Shown here piece after piece: positions 43,972 to 52,832 of a DNA stretch of 64,000 nucleotides. Position 1 is the first letter of the stretch, and each line of letters starts with the position of its first letter. The stretch comes from Bacteroidales bacterium (GTDB lineage: Bacteria; Bacteroidota; Bacteroidia; Bacteroidales; UBA932). The notes beneath the pieces were generated by a model. That model was not told where the DNA came from, ran no database searches, and was given only the letters and a program-made list of their open reading frames with translations. The stretch is taken from assembly GCA_016285455.1 (NCBI GenBank), contig JAEEQS010000002.1:62001-126000 (forward strand), written 5' to 3'. Made by a program: the position numbers and the translations under genes.

Positions 43972-44514
43972 ATGATAATTGCTCTGTGCGGTTTTATGAC
44001 AGCCGGCAAGACTCTTGCCGGAGAAGCCCTGTCTGAAAAGATAGGCAAGAGGCTAATTGACCTAGACCAGTACATAGAGCAGAAAGAAGGCTTGAAGATG
44101 GAGGATATCTTCAAGCTAAAAGGCGAGCCTTACTTCAGAAAAAGAGAGGAAGAGTGCCTTAAACAAATCGTTGAAACAGATGATGATATAATCCTCTCCT
44201 TAGGCGGGGGAACTCCAATGAATCCAAGATGCGCAGCCATTCTGAAAGAAAAGTCAAGGTGCATATTCCTTAATTGCAATCCAAAGGTTCTTGCTGCCAG
44301 AATGCTCCTTCTTCAGGACGGCAGGCCACTTGTCAAAAACCTTCTGGCAAACCACAAATCATCAACCCCTGAAGAAAAACTCCAGATACTCGAGCAGTGG
44401 GCAAAAGAAAAACTCCAAGAACGAGAACCAATCTACAAAGCCTGCTCAGTCAAGACAATCGACACCAGCGATTGGAATGTTGATAGAATAATCGACGAAA
44501 TTCTTAGAGGGTAG
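43972..44514 (+). CDS. aroK: Shikimate kinase
   Basis: A 180-residue enzyme with P-loop GFMTAGKT (residues 7-14), the shikimate-binding LIDLDQYIEQKEG, FRKREEE and SLGGGTPMNP (Gly-Gly-Gly loop), and the lid arginine segment DGRPLVKNLL. It phosphorylates shikimate in chorismate and aromatic amino-acid synthesis. Its ATG immediately follows the parC TAA. The 3' end overlaps the convergent recJ gene by 11 bases. aroE of the same pathway lies at 48798. Confidence 0.94.
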   Translation: MIIALCGFMTAGKTLAGEALSEKIGKRLIDLDQYIEQKEGLKMEDIFKLKGEPYFRKREEECLKQIVETDDDIILSLGGGTPMNPRCAAILKEKSRCIFLNCNPKVLAARMLLLQDGRPLVKNLLANHKSSTPEEKLQILEQWAKEKLQEREPIYKACSVKTIDTSDWNVDRIIDEILRG

Positions 44515-46267
44515 TGTCTTTGCCCTCGCGGATATCCTTGATTCTGAGCTGGATGTTGGCAATGCTGCTGCGATAGAAGTTCTCGGCGATCGAGTAGCAG
44601 ATGTCAACAGGCTCGCCAGCAGCCAGGTGGTCGAAGTATTCGCTCATATTGAAGGCGATGGCGCTAAGAGGGCGGAATGAATCAGCCTCCTGTATAAGTT
44701 CGAGCTTGAGATGGCCGCCCCTGCCGCCTACAGGGTTTCCGACTATTCGTCCGTTGCCGTTGTCATAGACGCTTGTTGTCATAAATACAGGAGACTGGTT
44801 GCCCGGTCCGAAAGGCTGGAACATGTTTAGAAGGCGGAAGAATCTTGGAGTGATCTGCCTGAATTCCAGGAAGGCGTCTATGTTGATGATAGGAGTAAGT
44901 ATCTCCTTTGTAATGTTCTTGGTTACAATGTCTTCAAACCTCTGGCGGAAAGTCTCCAGATTCTCTTCCTTGAGCGTAAGGCCGGCGGCGTAAGTATGTC
45001 CGCCAAAGTTCTCCAGGAGGTCTGAACAGCTCTCGATGGCATCGTAAAGATCGAATCCGGCAATGCTTCTAGCAGAACCTGAAATGAACCCGTTGGAAGA
45101 TTTGGTGAGAACTATCGTAGGCTTGTAGAAAGCCTCCACCAAACGGCTGGCAACGATTCCCACAACGCCCTTGTGCCACTCCGGATTGTAAACCACCGTG
45201 GAGTTCAATGTGCTGAACTGAGGATGGTTGCGCACAATCTCAATGGCCTGCTGAGTAATGGTGCGGTCTATGCTCTTGCGCTCGTTGTTGTGGTCGTTGA
45301 TCTGCTTAGCAATGTGGTTGGCTTCCTGGATGTCGTCCGAAATCAGAAGGTCAACCGCCATTCTACCGCTCTCCATTCTGCCGGCAGCGTTGATTCTAGG
45401 GCCAATCTTGAACACTACATCGTCTATGGTAATCTTGTGCTTCTCCAGGCCGGAAAGTTTGATCATTGAAAGAAGACCTTTCCTCGGCGATTCGTTCAGC
45501 CTCTTGAGGCCGTAGTAGGCCAGCACCCTGTTCTCTCCTGTAACTCCCACAAGGTCAGCCGCTATGCTCACCGCTACAAGATCCAGAAGCGGCTCTATCT
45601 CCTCGAAAGGAATGCCGTATTTCTGGGCGTACGCCTGAACCAGCTTGAATCCCACTCCGCATCCTGAAAGGTCGTCGTAAGGGTAATGGCAGTCTTCTCT
45701 CTTAGGGTCCAAGGTGGCTATTGCAGGAGGCAGTTCCTCGCCAGGGAGATGGTGGTCGCAGATGATGAATTCTATGCCTTTACTCTTGGCGTATCTTACG
45801 GCTTCGGCTTCCTTGATGCCGCAGTCCAGGGCAATTACCAGAGAACATTTCCTCTGGGCAGCCCAGTCCACGCCGTAGAACGATATGCCGTAACCCTCGT
45901 CGTAGCGGTCTGGAATGTAGTATTCTATGTTGCCGGTAAGCCTTCTTAGGAAGGAGAAAACAAGTGAAACTGCAGAGGTTCCGTCTACGTCGTAGTCTCC
46001 GTAAACCAGAATCTTCTCCTTGCTCAGGACAGCCTTGTGAACCCTCTCCACAGCCACGTCCATATCCTTCATCAGGAAAGGATCGTGAAGGGCTTCCAAA
46101 GAAGGGTGGAAGAAACGGCGGACTTCGTCTGCGTTCTTTATTCCCCTCTGGACCAACAGGTTAGCCAGAACCTCGTCTATTCCGAGATCCTGAACCAGCT
46201 GCCGGGTGTAAATGGGATTACCCGGTTCGCGCACGATCCATTGCTTTTCCCTGCTTTTAACTACCAT
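44504..46267 (-). CDS. recJ: Single-stranded-DNA-specific exonuclease RecJ
   Basis: A 587-residue protein. The DHH-phosphoesterase motifs are intact: [13 protein letters not shown] (Asp91, Asp93, Asp95), [17 protein letters not shown] and the DHHA1 motif [11 protein letters not shown]-terminal OB-fold domain follows. RecJ degrades single-stranded DNA 5' to 3' in recombination and repair. It starts [12 protein letters not shown] at 46267. A minus-strand TAAATTTG box lies 27 bases upstream. It overlaps aroK tail to tail. Confidence 0.96.
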   Translation of the reverse strand: MVVKSREKQWIVREPGNPIYTRQLVQDLGIDEVLANLLVQRGIKNADEVRRFFHPSLEALHDPFLMKDMDVAVERVHKAVLSKEKILVYGDYDVDGTSAVSLVFSFLRRLTGNIEYYIPDRYDEGYGISFYGVDWAAQRKCSLVIALDCGIKEAEAVRYAKSKGIEFIICDHHLPGEELPPAIATLDPKREDCHYPYDDLSGCGVGFKLVQAYAQKYGIPFEEIEPLLDLVAVSIAADLVGVTGENRVLAYYGLKRLNESPRKGLLSMIKLSGLEKHKITIDDVVFKIGPRINAAGRMESGRMAVDLLISDDIQEANHIAKQINDHNNERKSIDRTITQQAIEIVRNHPQFSTLNSTVVYNPEWHKGVVGIVASRLVEAFYKPTIVLTKSSNGFISGSARSIAGFDLYDAIESCSDLLENFGGHTYAAGLTLKEENLETFRQRFEDIVTKNITKEILTPIINIDAFLEFRQITPRFFRLLNMFQPFGPGNQSPVFMTTSVYDNGNGRIVGNPVGGRGGHLKLELIQEADSFRPLSAIAFNMSEYFDHLAAGEPVDICYSIAENFYRSSIANIQLRIKDIREGKDTTL

Positions 46268-46293
46268 AAATAATCCACTTGTCTGGGGAATGG

Positions 46294-46301
46294 CAAATTT
46301 A
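46294..46301 (-). promoter_or_regulatory. Bacteroidota -7 promoter box for recJ
   Basis: Minus-strand TAAATTTG, exact consensus, 26 bases before the recJ ATG. It is divergent from the lysS box 28 bases away. Confidence 0.5.
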
Positions 46302-46328
46302 GTTAATATTTATGTTATAAAAAAATGT

Positions 46329-46336
46329 TACCTTTG
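46329..46336 (+). promoter_or_regulatory. Bacteroidota -7 promoter box for lysS
   Basis: TACCTTTG, an exact TAnnTTTG match, 19 bases before the lysS ATG (46356). The -33 region is A/T-rich (TTAA) without a clear TTTG. Confidence 0.5.
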
Positions 46337-46355
46337 CCCGGTAATAGAAAAACCT

Positions 46356-47885
46356 ATGGAACAAAATCTTAACGAACAGGAACAGAACAGAAGGCAGAGC
46401 CTTGAACAGATACGCGCTTTGGGCATCAATCCATACCCTGCAGAGGAGTTTAAAATAACCGCGACTTCTAAGCAGATTCTGGACGGTTTCAATCCGGAAG
46501 CCGCAGAAGATGACCCTTCCCAGCTGGCTTTCAAGTCCATTTCCTTTGCCGGAAGGCTTATGAGCCGTAGAATTATGGGAGCGGCTTCCTTCATCGAGCT
46601 GCAGGACAGCGAGGGAAGAATCCAGGCGTATGTAAAGAGAGACGAGATTTGCCCGGGAGAGGACAAGACTCTATACAACACCGTGTTCAAGAAGCTTCTG
46701 GATATCGGAGACATCATAGGCATCAAGGGTTTTGCATTCGTAACCCAGACCGGCCAGAAGAGCATCCACGTAAAGGAGCTGAAGGTTCTGAGCAAGTCTC
46801 TGAGGGTGCTTCCTATCGTAAAGGAGAAAGACGGAGAAGTGTTCGACGCCTTTGCAGATCCTGAAATGCGCTATCGCCAGAGGTATGTAGACCTGATCGT
46901 TAATCCGGAAGTCAGGAAGGTCTTTGAGAAGAGGACCAAGATTTACAATACAATGAGGGAATTCTTCAACTCCCACGGATATCTGGAAGTTGAAACCCCT
47001 ATCCTCCAGCCGATTCCTGGAGGGGCAAACGCCCGTCCTTTTGTAACGCATCACAACGTTCTGGATATGGACCTGTACCTCAGGATTGCAGACGAGCTTT
47101 ACCTTAAGAGGCTTATAGTAGGCGGCTTCCCTGGAGTTTACGAGTTCAGCAAGAACTTCCGCAACGAGGGAATGGACCGCACCCACAACCCTGAGTTCAC
47201 CGCAATGGAAATCTACGTAGCCTACAAAGACTACTTCTGGATGATGAACTTTACGGAAAAGATGCTGGAAAAGATTGCAGTAGCCGTAAACGGAACCACC
47301 AAGGCCACAATCGGCGACAAGGAAGTTGACTTTGCCGGCCCATACAAGAGACTTCCTATGCTGGAGGCCATCAAGCAGTATGCAGGAGTGGACGTTACCG
47401 GAATGAACGTTGAACAGCTCAGGGAAACCTGCAAGAAGCTCAACGTTCCAATCCAGCCGAGCTTTGGAGAAGGCAAACTGATTGACGCCATCTTCGGTGA
47501 ATTTGTGGAGGGTAACCTCATCCAGCCAACCTTCATCATAGACTATCCGGTATCACTTTCTCCTCTTACCAAGCGCAAGAGAGACAACCCTAACCTGGTT
47601 GAAAGGTTTGAGCTTTTCGTATGCGGCAAGGAGCTGGCAAACGCTTACTCAGAGCTTAACGACCCAATCGACCAGCTCGGCAGGTTCCAGGATCAGCTGA
47701 TGCTCAAGAACGGCGGAGACGACGAGGCAATGTACATAGACCACGACTTCATCCGCGCCCTTGAGTACGGAATGCCTCCAACCAGCGGAATGGGCATTGG
47801 AATGGACCGCCTGGCTATGTTTATGACCAACCAGATATCCATCCAGGACGTGCTCTTCTTCCCTCAGATGAAAAAAGAGCAGTAA
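46356..47885 (+). CDS. lysS: Lysyl-tRNA synthetase, class II
   Basis: A 509-residue enzyme from ATG 46356 ([14 protein letters not shown]); an open frame extending upstream covers the promoter and is not used. The anticodon-binding OB domain ([20 protein letters not shown]) precedes the class II core: motif 1 around [16 protein letters not shown], motif 2 [15 protein letters not shown], and motif 3 [15 protein letters not shown]. It charges tRNA-Lys. Length is normal and all motifs are present. Confidence 0.97.
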   Translation: MEQNLNEQEQNRRQSLEQIRALGINPYPAEEFKITATSKQILDGFNPEAAEDDPSQLAFKSISFAGRLMSRRIMGAASFIELQDSEGRIQAYVKRDEICPGEDKTLYNTVFKKLLDIGDIIGIKGFAFVTQTGQKSIHVKELKVLSKSLRVLPIVKEKDGEVFDAFADPEMRYRQRYVDLIVNPEVRKVFEKRTKIYNTMREFFNSHGYLEVETPILQPIPGGANARPFVTHHNVLDMDLYLRIADELYLKRLIVGGFPGVYEFSKNFRNEGMDRTHNPEFTAMEIYVAYKDYFWMMNFTEKMLEKIAVAVNGTTKATIGDKEVDFAGPYKRLPMLEAIKQYAGVDVTGMNVEQLRETCKKLNVPIQPSFGEGKLIDAIFGEFVEGNLIQPTFIIDYPVSLSPLTKRKRDNPNLVERFELFVCGKELANAYSELNDPIDQLGRFQDQLMLKNGGDDEAMYIDHDFIRALEYGMPPTSGMGIGMDRLAMFMTNQISIQDVLFFPQMKKEQ

Positions 47886-47964
47886 GAGAGAAAAGGCAGC
47901 ATCAAGTTTGACTTGCAGCACATAGCGGAGCGTGGTGCAAAAGTCACAACTGATGCGGAAAAAT

Positions 47965-48801
47965 ATGGCAAATATGGATAAGCAGCTGATGCAGAATAAG
48001 ATAACCTCCTTGCAGAACCCTAAGGTCAAGGAGGTTGTCCTTTTGCAGGAGAAGGCTCGGGAAAGGGAAAAGACCGGCCTGTTTCCTGTAGAAGGCCTAA
48101 GGGAAGTTTCCGCCTGCATCTCATCTGGCTTTGAAATAGATTCAGTTTTCCTCTGCGACGAGATTCTTCAAGAAAAGCCAAGCTTGAAAGGAATAAGCCC
48201 TGAAAATATCTTCAGCGTAACTCCACAAGTCTACGAGAAGATAGCCTACCGCTCTTCAACGGAAGGAATAATGGCACTCGCCAAGGCCAGGCATACAAGT
48301 CTCAGCGATCTTGGCAACCTCCTGGAAGACAGCAAGCAGAATCCTCTGATTCTTGTAGCCGAAGCTGTGGAGAAACCAGGCAATCTGGGAGCGATTCTCA
48401 GAACCGCCGATGCCGTTGGCGCTACTGCAGTCATCTTTGCAAACCCAAGAACAGACCTCTATAATCCTAACCTCATACGGGCAAGTCTTGGCGGAGTATT
48501 CACCCAGAAGATTGTCTGCTGCAAAAGCGAGGATGCAATAGATTTCCTCAAGGACCGCAATATCAAGATTTACACCGCCCAGCTTCAGGACAGCGTTCCT
48601 TACTACGGAACTGATATGACAGAAGCCTGCGCCATTGCCCTCGGCAGCGAAGCAGACGGCATCTCCAACATCTGGAGAGAAGCATCTGACCGCAAGATTA
48701 TGATTCCTATGCTGGGCCGGCTGGATTCTCTCAACGTTTCCGTTTCCGCTTCCATCCTCTGTTACGAGGCACTTAGGCAAAGAACTGCAAATCAGCAATG
48801 A
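47965..48801 (+). CDS. SpoU/TrmH-family RNA 2'-O-methyltransferase
   Basis: About 278 residues. The start is uncertain: in-frame ATGs lie at 47953, 47965, 47974 and 47989; conservation should begin near KITSLQNPKVKEVVLLQEKA, so a late start is likely. The N-terminal L30e-like substrate domain (GLFPVEGLREVSACISSGF) is followed by the SPOUT knot: motif 1 NLGAILRTADAVGATAVIF, motif 2 IALGSEADGIS and motif 3 IPMLGRLDSLNVSVSASILC. It uses S-adenosylmethionine to methylate a ribose in rRNA or tRNA; the target cannot be read. The TGA stop overlaps the aroE ATG (ATGA). Confidence 0.9.
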   Translation: MANMDKQLMQNKITSLQNPKVKEVVLLQEKAREREKTGLFPVEGLREVSACISSGFEIDSVFLCDEILQEKPSLKGISPENIFSVTPQVYEKIAYRSSTEGIMALAKARHTSLSDLGNLLEDSKQNPLILVAEAVEKPGNLGAILRTADAVGATAVIFANPRTDLYNPNLIRASLGGVFTQKIVCCKSEDAIDFLKDRNIKIYTAQLQDSVPYYGTDMTEACAIALGSEADGISNIWREASDRKIMIPMLGRLDSLNVSVSASILCYEALRQRTANQQ

Positions 48802-49502
48802 AGAAGTTTGCTCTCATAGGAAATCCCATCTCCCACTCACAAAGCCCAAAACTTTTCAAGGAGGCTTTTCCTAATGACGATATGTCTTACGATCTGATAG
48901 AAAGGCGGACCGTGGAAGAATCAATCGCTGAGCTTAAGGAAAAAGGCTTCTGCGGAGCAAACGTCACCTCCCCTTTCAAAGAGAGCGCAATGAGATTTGT
49001 CACCGATCCTGACGAAACAACCAGAATCTTAAACGCAACTAATCTCATCATCTTAAAAGGCAATAAAATCTTCAGCTACAACACTGATTATCTGGCTGCA
49101 AGAAGGATGATCAGAGAAATTGGAGCCACTGTTGCTGTTGTTGTCGGATGCGGAGGAGCCGCCAAAGCCGCTGCCCTTGCCTGCAAAGACGAAGGACTGG
49201 ACACATTCATCACCAACCGCACCCAAAAGAAAGCAACAGACTTTGCAAAGCATATCGGGATAAAGGCTATAAGCATCGCTGAGGCAAACACCCTGCTGAA
49301 AAATCCAACGCAAGGCATTCTTGCTATCTACGCCATTCCTAAAGCTGACGGCATTCTCAGCGATACTCTAAAGAATACCCCTACTATCCAAGTCATCGAG
49401 GCCAACTACAAAGACCCTTGCCTGAATAGTGAAAGTGGTCTCAAATGGCTCGAATATCAGGCAGAAGAAAGCTTCAAAATATTTGCTTGTGCAGGTTATT
49501 AA
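48798..49502 (+). CDS. aroE: Shikimate dehydrogenase
   Basis: A 234-residue protein, shorter than the usual ~270. Motifs: GNPISHSQSPKLF (shikimate binding), CGANVTSPFKESAM with the catalytic Lys, NTDYLAARRMI with the conserved Asn-x-Asp pair, and VVGCGGAAKAAALAC as the NADP-binding Gly loop. It reduces 3-dehydroshikimate to shikimate, the substrate of aroK at 43972. The shortening appears to be in the C-terminal part, where the family's final helices are reduced. Translationally coupled to the methyltransferase upstream. Confidence 0.92.
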   Translation: MKKFALIGNPISHSQSPKLFKEAFPNDDMSYDLIERRTVEESIAELKEKGFCGANVTSPFKESAMRFVTDPDETTRILNATNLIILKGNKIFSYNTDYLAARRMIREIGATVAVVVGCGGAAKAAALACKDEGLDTFITNRTQKKATDFAKHIGIKAISIAEANTLLKNPTQGILAIYAIPKADGILSDTLKNTPTIQVIEANYKDPCLNSESGLKWLEYQAEESFKIFACAGY

Positions 49503-49511
49503 AATTTATCG

Positions 49512-49519
49512 TAACTTTA
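49512..49519 (+). promoter_or_regulatory. Possible -7 promoter box for ssb
   Basis: TAACTTTA matches TAnnTTTG at all but the last base and lies 27 bases before the ssb ATG. A TTG at 49487-49489 is 22 bases upstream, near the expected -33 place. Confidence 0.35.
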
Positions 49520-49546
49520 CTCGGTTAAATTTTTGATTTTTGATTT

Positions 49547-50041
49547 ATGTCTTTCAACAAAGTATTGATTTTAGGGAACGCAGGAAAGGATCCTGAGATA
49601 AGGCACCTGGAAGGCGGCGCGGCAGTTGCGAACTTCACTGTAGCCACAACGGAAGTATTCAGAGACAGAAGCGGAAACCGCCAGGAAAGAACGGAATGGC
49701 ACAACATCGTGTGCTGGAGACAGTTGGCGGAATTCGCCGAGAGATTCGTAAAGAAAGGAACACAGGTATTCATAGAAGGAAAGATCAGAACCCGCGAATA
49801 CAACGACCAGAACGGCCAGAGAAGGTTCGTTACGGAAATAGTTGCAGACACACTGCAGCTCACTGGCAGAAAGCCTGAAGGCCAGGGAGGAGTACAGCCT
49901 CAGGGCGGATATCAGAGCCAGGGCAGCTACCAACAGCCTCAGAGGCCGGTTCAGCCAGCTCCTGCAACTCCGGCTCCACAGGATTTCCCTGCAATGGACG
50001 ATTTCAACGCCAGTTCAGACGCAAACGATCTTCCATTCTGA
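49547..50041 (+). CDS. ssb: Single-stranded DNA-binding protein
   Basis: A 164-residue protein: N-terminal OB-fold (NKVLILGNAGKDPEIRHLEG, ERTEWHNIVCWRQLAEFAER, KGTQVFIEGKIRTREYND), a Gln/Pro-rich flexible linker from residue ~112, and an acidic tip SSDANDLPF ending in Pro-Phe, the docking peptide for repair and replication proteins. It coats single-stranded DNA. The linker has short QGGYQSQGSYQQ repeats. Confidence 0.96.
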   Translation: MSFNKVLILGNAGKDPEIRHLEGGAAVANFTVATTEVFRDRSGNRQERTEWHNIVCWRQLAEFAERFVKKGTQVFIEGKIRTREYNDQNGQRRFVTEIVADTLQLTGRKPEGQGGVQPQGGYQSQGSYQQPQRPVQPAPATPAPQDFPAMDDFNASSDANDLPF

Positions 50042-50082
50042 TTTTCTGAATTTTATCGCGATAATTAATATCATTTTGATTT

Positions 50083-51342
50083 ATGAAAGTTGATGTGGTA
50101 TTGGGCCTGCAATGGGGAGACGAGGGCAAAGGCAAGATTGTAGATGTTCTCGCAAAGAACTACCCTGTAATATGCAGGTTCCAGGGAGGCCCTAATGCGG
50201 GTCACTCTCTGCAGTTCTCAGGCAAAAGCTTTGTTCTCCATTCCGTTCCGGCGGGAGTGTTCAGAAAGAACACCGTAAATGTTGTTGGAAACGGCGTGGT
50301 TCTGGACCCTATTATTTTCCAGGAAGAATGCCAGGCCATAGCCAAAATGGGAGTGGATCCAACAAAGAACATTATCATTTCCAAGAGGGCGCACCTGATT
50401 CTCCCTACTCACAGGATAATGGATGCAGCTTCCGAGGCCAGCCTTGGAAAGACAAAGATAGGTTCCACTCTCAAGGGCATAGGCCCTACCTATATGGACA
50501 AGACCGGAAGAAACGGCTTGAGGATAGGAGAGGCTCTCTCAAAGGATTTCAAGAAGAAATTCAATGTATTAAAGCAGAAGCATATAGCATACCTGAAGCA
50601 GTTCAGCTTTGAGTATGACGTGAACAAGAACGAGAAGGAATGGTTCAAGGCAATTGACTTTCTGAAGAAGTTCAAGATTGTAGACAGCGAGTACGAGCTC
50701 AACACCCTTCTCAAGACAAAGAAAGCCCTTGCAGAAGGAGCCCAGGGAACAATGCTGGACGTGGACTTTGGAGCATATCCGTTTGTTACTTCTTCTTCAA
50801 CAATTTGCGCGGGAGCCTGCACCGGACTGGGAGTTGCCCCTAGCAAGATCGGCAGAGTATTCGGAGTGTTCAAGGCTTACTGCACCAGAGTTGGAAGCGG
50901 ACCTTTCCCTACTGAGCTCAGCGATGCTGTCGGCGAAGAAATCCGCCAGAAGGGTCACGAGTTCGGAGCCACTACCGGAAGGCCTAGAAGAACTGGATGG
51001 CTTGACCTTCCTGCCCTCAAGTTCGCCATTATGGTGGACGGAGCAACAGACCTTATTATGATGAAGGCAGATGTGCTTGACACGTTTGACACCATCAAGG
51101 TTGCTGTCGGCTATAAGGTAAACGGCAAGAAGACAGACCGCTATCCATACGAGGTCGACGCCAAGATAGAACCTGTCTACAAAGAGTTCAAGGGCTGGAA
51201 GAAAGACCTTACAAAGTGCAAGACAGCCAAGGAGCTTCCGGCAGCTTTCAAGCGCTACATCGCCTTTATAGAGAAAGAGCTAGGAGTCAAGATCGCCTAT
51301 GTTTCCGTAGGGCCTGACCGCTCCCAGACAATCAAACTCTAA
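50083..51342 (+). CDS. purA: Adenylosuccinate synthetase
   Basis: A 419-residue enzyme with the N-terminal GTP/IMP-binding signature GLQWGDEGKGKIVD, GGPNAGHSLQF, the IMP-contacting segment AEGAQGTMLDVDFGAYPFVT, and RPRRTGWLDLPALKF. It joins IMP and aspartate in the first committed step of AMP synthesis. Slightly short compared with the ~430 typical, with all motifs present. It is followed by a strong intrinsic terminator. Confidence 0.97.
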   Translation: MKVDVVLGLQWGDEGKGKIVDVLAKNYPVICRFQGGPNAGHSLQFSGKSFVLHSVPAGVFRKNTVNVVGNGVVLDPIIFQEECQAIAKMGVDPTKNIIISKRAHLILPTHRIMDAASEASLGKTKIGSTLKGIGPTYMDKTGRNGLRIGEALSKDFKKKFNVLKQKHIAYLKQFSFEYDVNKNEKEWFKAIDFLKKFKIVDSEYELNTLLKTKKALAEGAQGTMLDVDFGAYPFVTSSSTICAGACTGLGVAPSKIGRVFGVFKAYCTRVGSGPFPTELSDAVGEEIRQKGHEFGATTGRPRRTGWLDLPALKFAIMVDGATDLIMMKADVLDTFDTIKVAVGYKVNGKKTDRYPYEVDAKIEPVYKEFKGWKKDLTKCKTAKELPAAFKRYIAFIEKELGVKIAYVSVGPDRSQTIKL

Positions 51343-51345
51343 ACA

Positions 51346-51375
51346 AAAAATCCCTGCCAGCCGGCAGGGATTTTT
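51346..51375. terminator. Bidirectional intrinsic terminator between purA and an MFS gene
   Basis: A perfect 13-bp stem (AAAAATCCCTGCC paired with GGCAGGGATTTTT) around a four-base loop (AGCC). The A-run and T-run make it a Rho-independent terminator in both directions, serving purA on the plus strand and the MFS gene ending at 51395 on the minus strand. Confidence 0.92.
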
Positions 51376-51394
51376 ATTTACATATTATTCTAGC

Positions 51395-52816
51395 CTACTT
51401 CTTCTTGTTCGGAAGGTCGAGTTCCAGCTGAGGGTTCTTCTTGGAAGATGCCTTCAGCAGGAGTGATACGCAAACTGCTACGATTCCCAAGCCGATGAAG
51501 ATGTATTCTGCTCTTACGGCAGCGGTAATCTCCTGGGCGTGGTTGCCGGCATCGATAACGTATTTCTTCAGAACACCGCCAACAAAGATAGGAACCAGCA
51601 GCATACCCATATTCTGAATCCAGTAGATCAGGGAGTATGCGGTTCCCAAATTCTTTTCCGGAATAATCTTAGGAACGCTCGGCCACATTGCTGCAGGAAC
51701 AAGGCTGTAACCTATTCCGAGAATGCCGATAGCGGCATAGCCGGAGAACTGGCTTCCCTCAGGAGCAAAGGCGATAATAAGGTGAGCTGCAAGAACCAGG
51801 CAGGAACCCAGTATCATCCAGGTAGTTGCCTTGCCAATCTTGTCTACCAGAATTCCGAACAGAGGAGTTCCGATAACCGTGCAGAACGGAATCATGGAAA
51901 CCATCCAGGCCGCGGTTTCTACATCCAGGCCAAAGCGAGGGATAATGATGGATGTAGCAAACTTCTTGAACGAAATAATGCAGCAGTAGAAGAATACGCA
52001 TAGCAGGGAAATCAAGATGTAGTGCTTGTTGGTCAGAATCTTGAAGATGTCTGAGAACTTGAACTTGTCGTCCTCGCTGGTTTCCTTGGTGTCTGTTTCT
52101 CCGGTCTGCTTGTCATAGCGGGCATCCATCGTGATAAATACGCTCCACAGAATGATGCCCACAATCATAATTGCAAGGCCTACAAGAGCAGGACGGTTAG
52201 TCTCGGCAAAGGTGTAGAGAGCGTCCTTGGCGTGCTCGCCCACAAGAACAGGAGAGAGCACAAAAGCCATAGCGGTACCAAGTCTGGCGATAGCTAGCTG
52301 TGCGCCCATTGCAAAGGCCATTTCCTTGCCTTTGAACCATTTGGCAATGGAGCGCGTAACGGCAACTCCGGCAATTTCGCTGCCTAGGCCGAATAGCATA
52401 CAGCCTACATATGCCAGCCAAAGAGAAGGTTTGGCAATATGCAGGGAATTGGCCATCCAGTTGCACAGGCCGCTGCCGTTAAAGCTTGAAGATATGGCGT
52501 AGGCCACTATTGCGGCGCCGCCTACCATCATTCCAACAAAGATGGAACCAGTAACTCTTACGCCCCATTTATCCAGGAGCATACCGCAGATAATCAGACC
52601 GCCCCATACGCAAAGGAAGGAATAACCGCCAGCGTAGAAGCCATAGTTCTGGGAATCCCATCCTAGCTGAAGCATTTCTGGAGTCTTGAAGATATGGCTC
52701 AGCGTAGAGAACATATCGTCAAAGAAGTACGATGCAAACATCGGAACAACGAGACAGGCGAGCACAATCCACCTTGCGCTCTTGGAGTCTCTGAGTAGTT
52801 TGACTGCTTTGTTCAT
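51395..52816 (-). CDS. MFS transporter, paralogue 1
   Basis: A 473-residue membrane protein with about 12 hydrophobic segments. After helix 4 comes SIAKWFKGKEMAFAMGAQLA, and late in the protein YSLVPAAMWPSVPKIIPEKN and YSLIYWIQNMGMLLVP, both shared with the two neighbouring MFS genes. A charged loop (ETDTKETSEDDKFK) separates the two halves. The pattern resembles a broad MFS group that includes MFSD1-like proteins, which move small peptides in animals; the substrate here is unknown. It starts 16 bases after the second paralogue's stop, forming an operon with it. Confidence 0.85.
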   Translation of the reverse strand: MNKAVKLLRDSKSARWIVLACLVVPMFASYFFDDMFSTLSHIFKTPEMLQLGWDSQNYGFYAGGYSFLCVWGGLIICGMLLDKWGVRVTGSIFVGMMVGGAAIVAYAISSSFNGSGLCNWMANSLHIAKPSLWLAYVGCMLFGLGSEIAGVAVTRSIAKWFKGKEMAFAMGAQLAIARLGTAMAFVLSPVLVGEHAKDALYTFAETNRPALVGLAIMIVGIILWSVFITMDARYDKQTGETDTKETSEDDKFKFSDIFKILTNKHYILISLLCVFFYCCIISFKKFATSIIIPRFGLDVETAAWMVSMIPFCTVIGTPLFGILVDKIGKATTWMILGSCLVLAAHLIIAFAPEGSQFSGYAAIGILGIGYSLVPAAMWPSVPKIIPEKNLGTAYSLIYWIQNMGMLLVPIFVGGVLKKYVIDAGNHAQEITAAVRAEYIFIGLGIVAVCVSLLLKASSKKNPQLELDLPNKKK

Positions 52817-52832
52817 ATTGCTATTGATTAAT

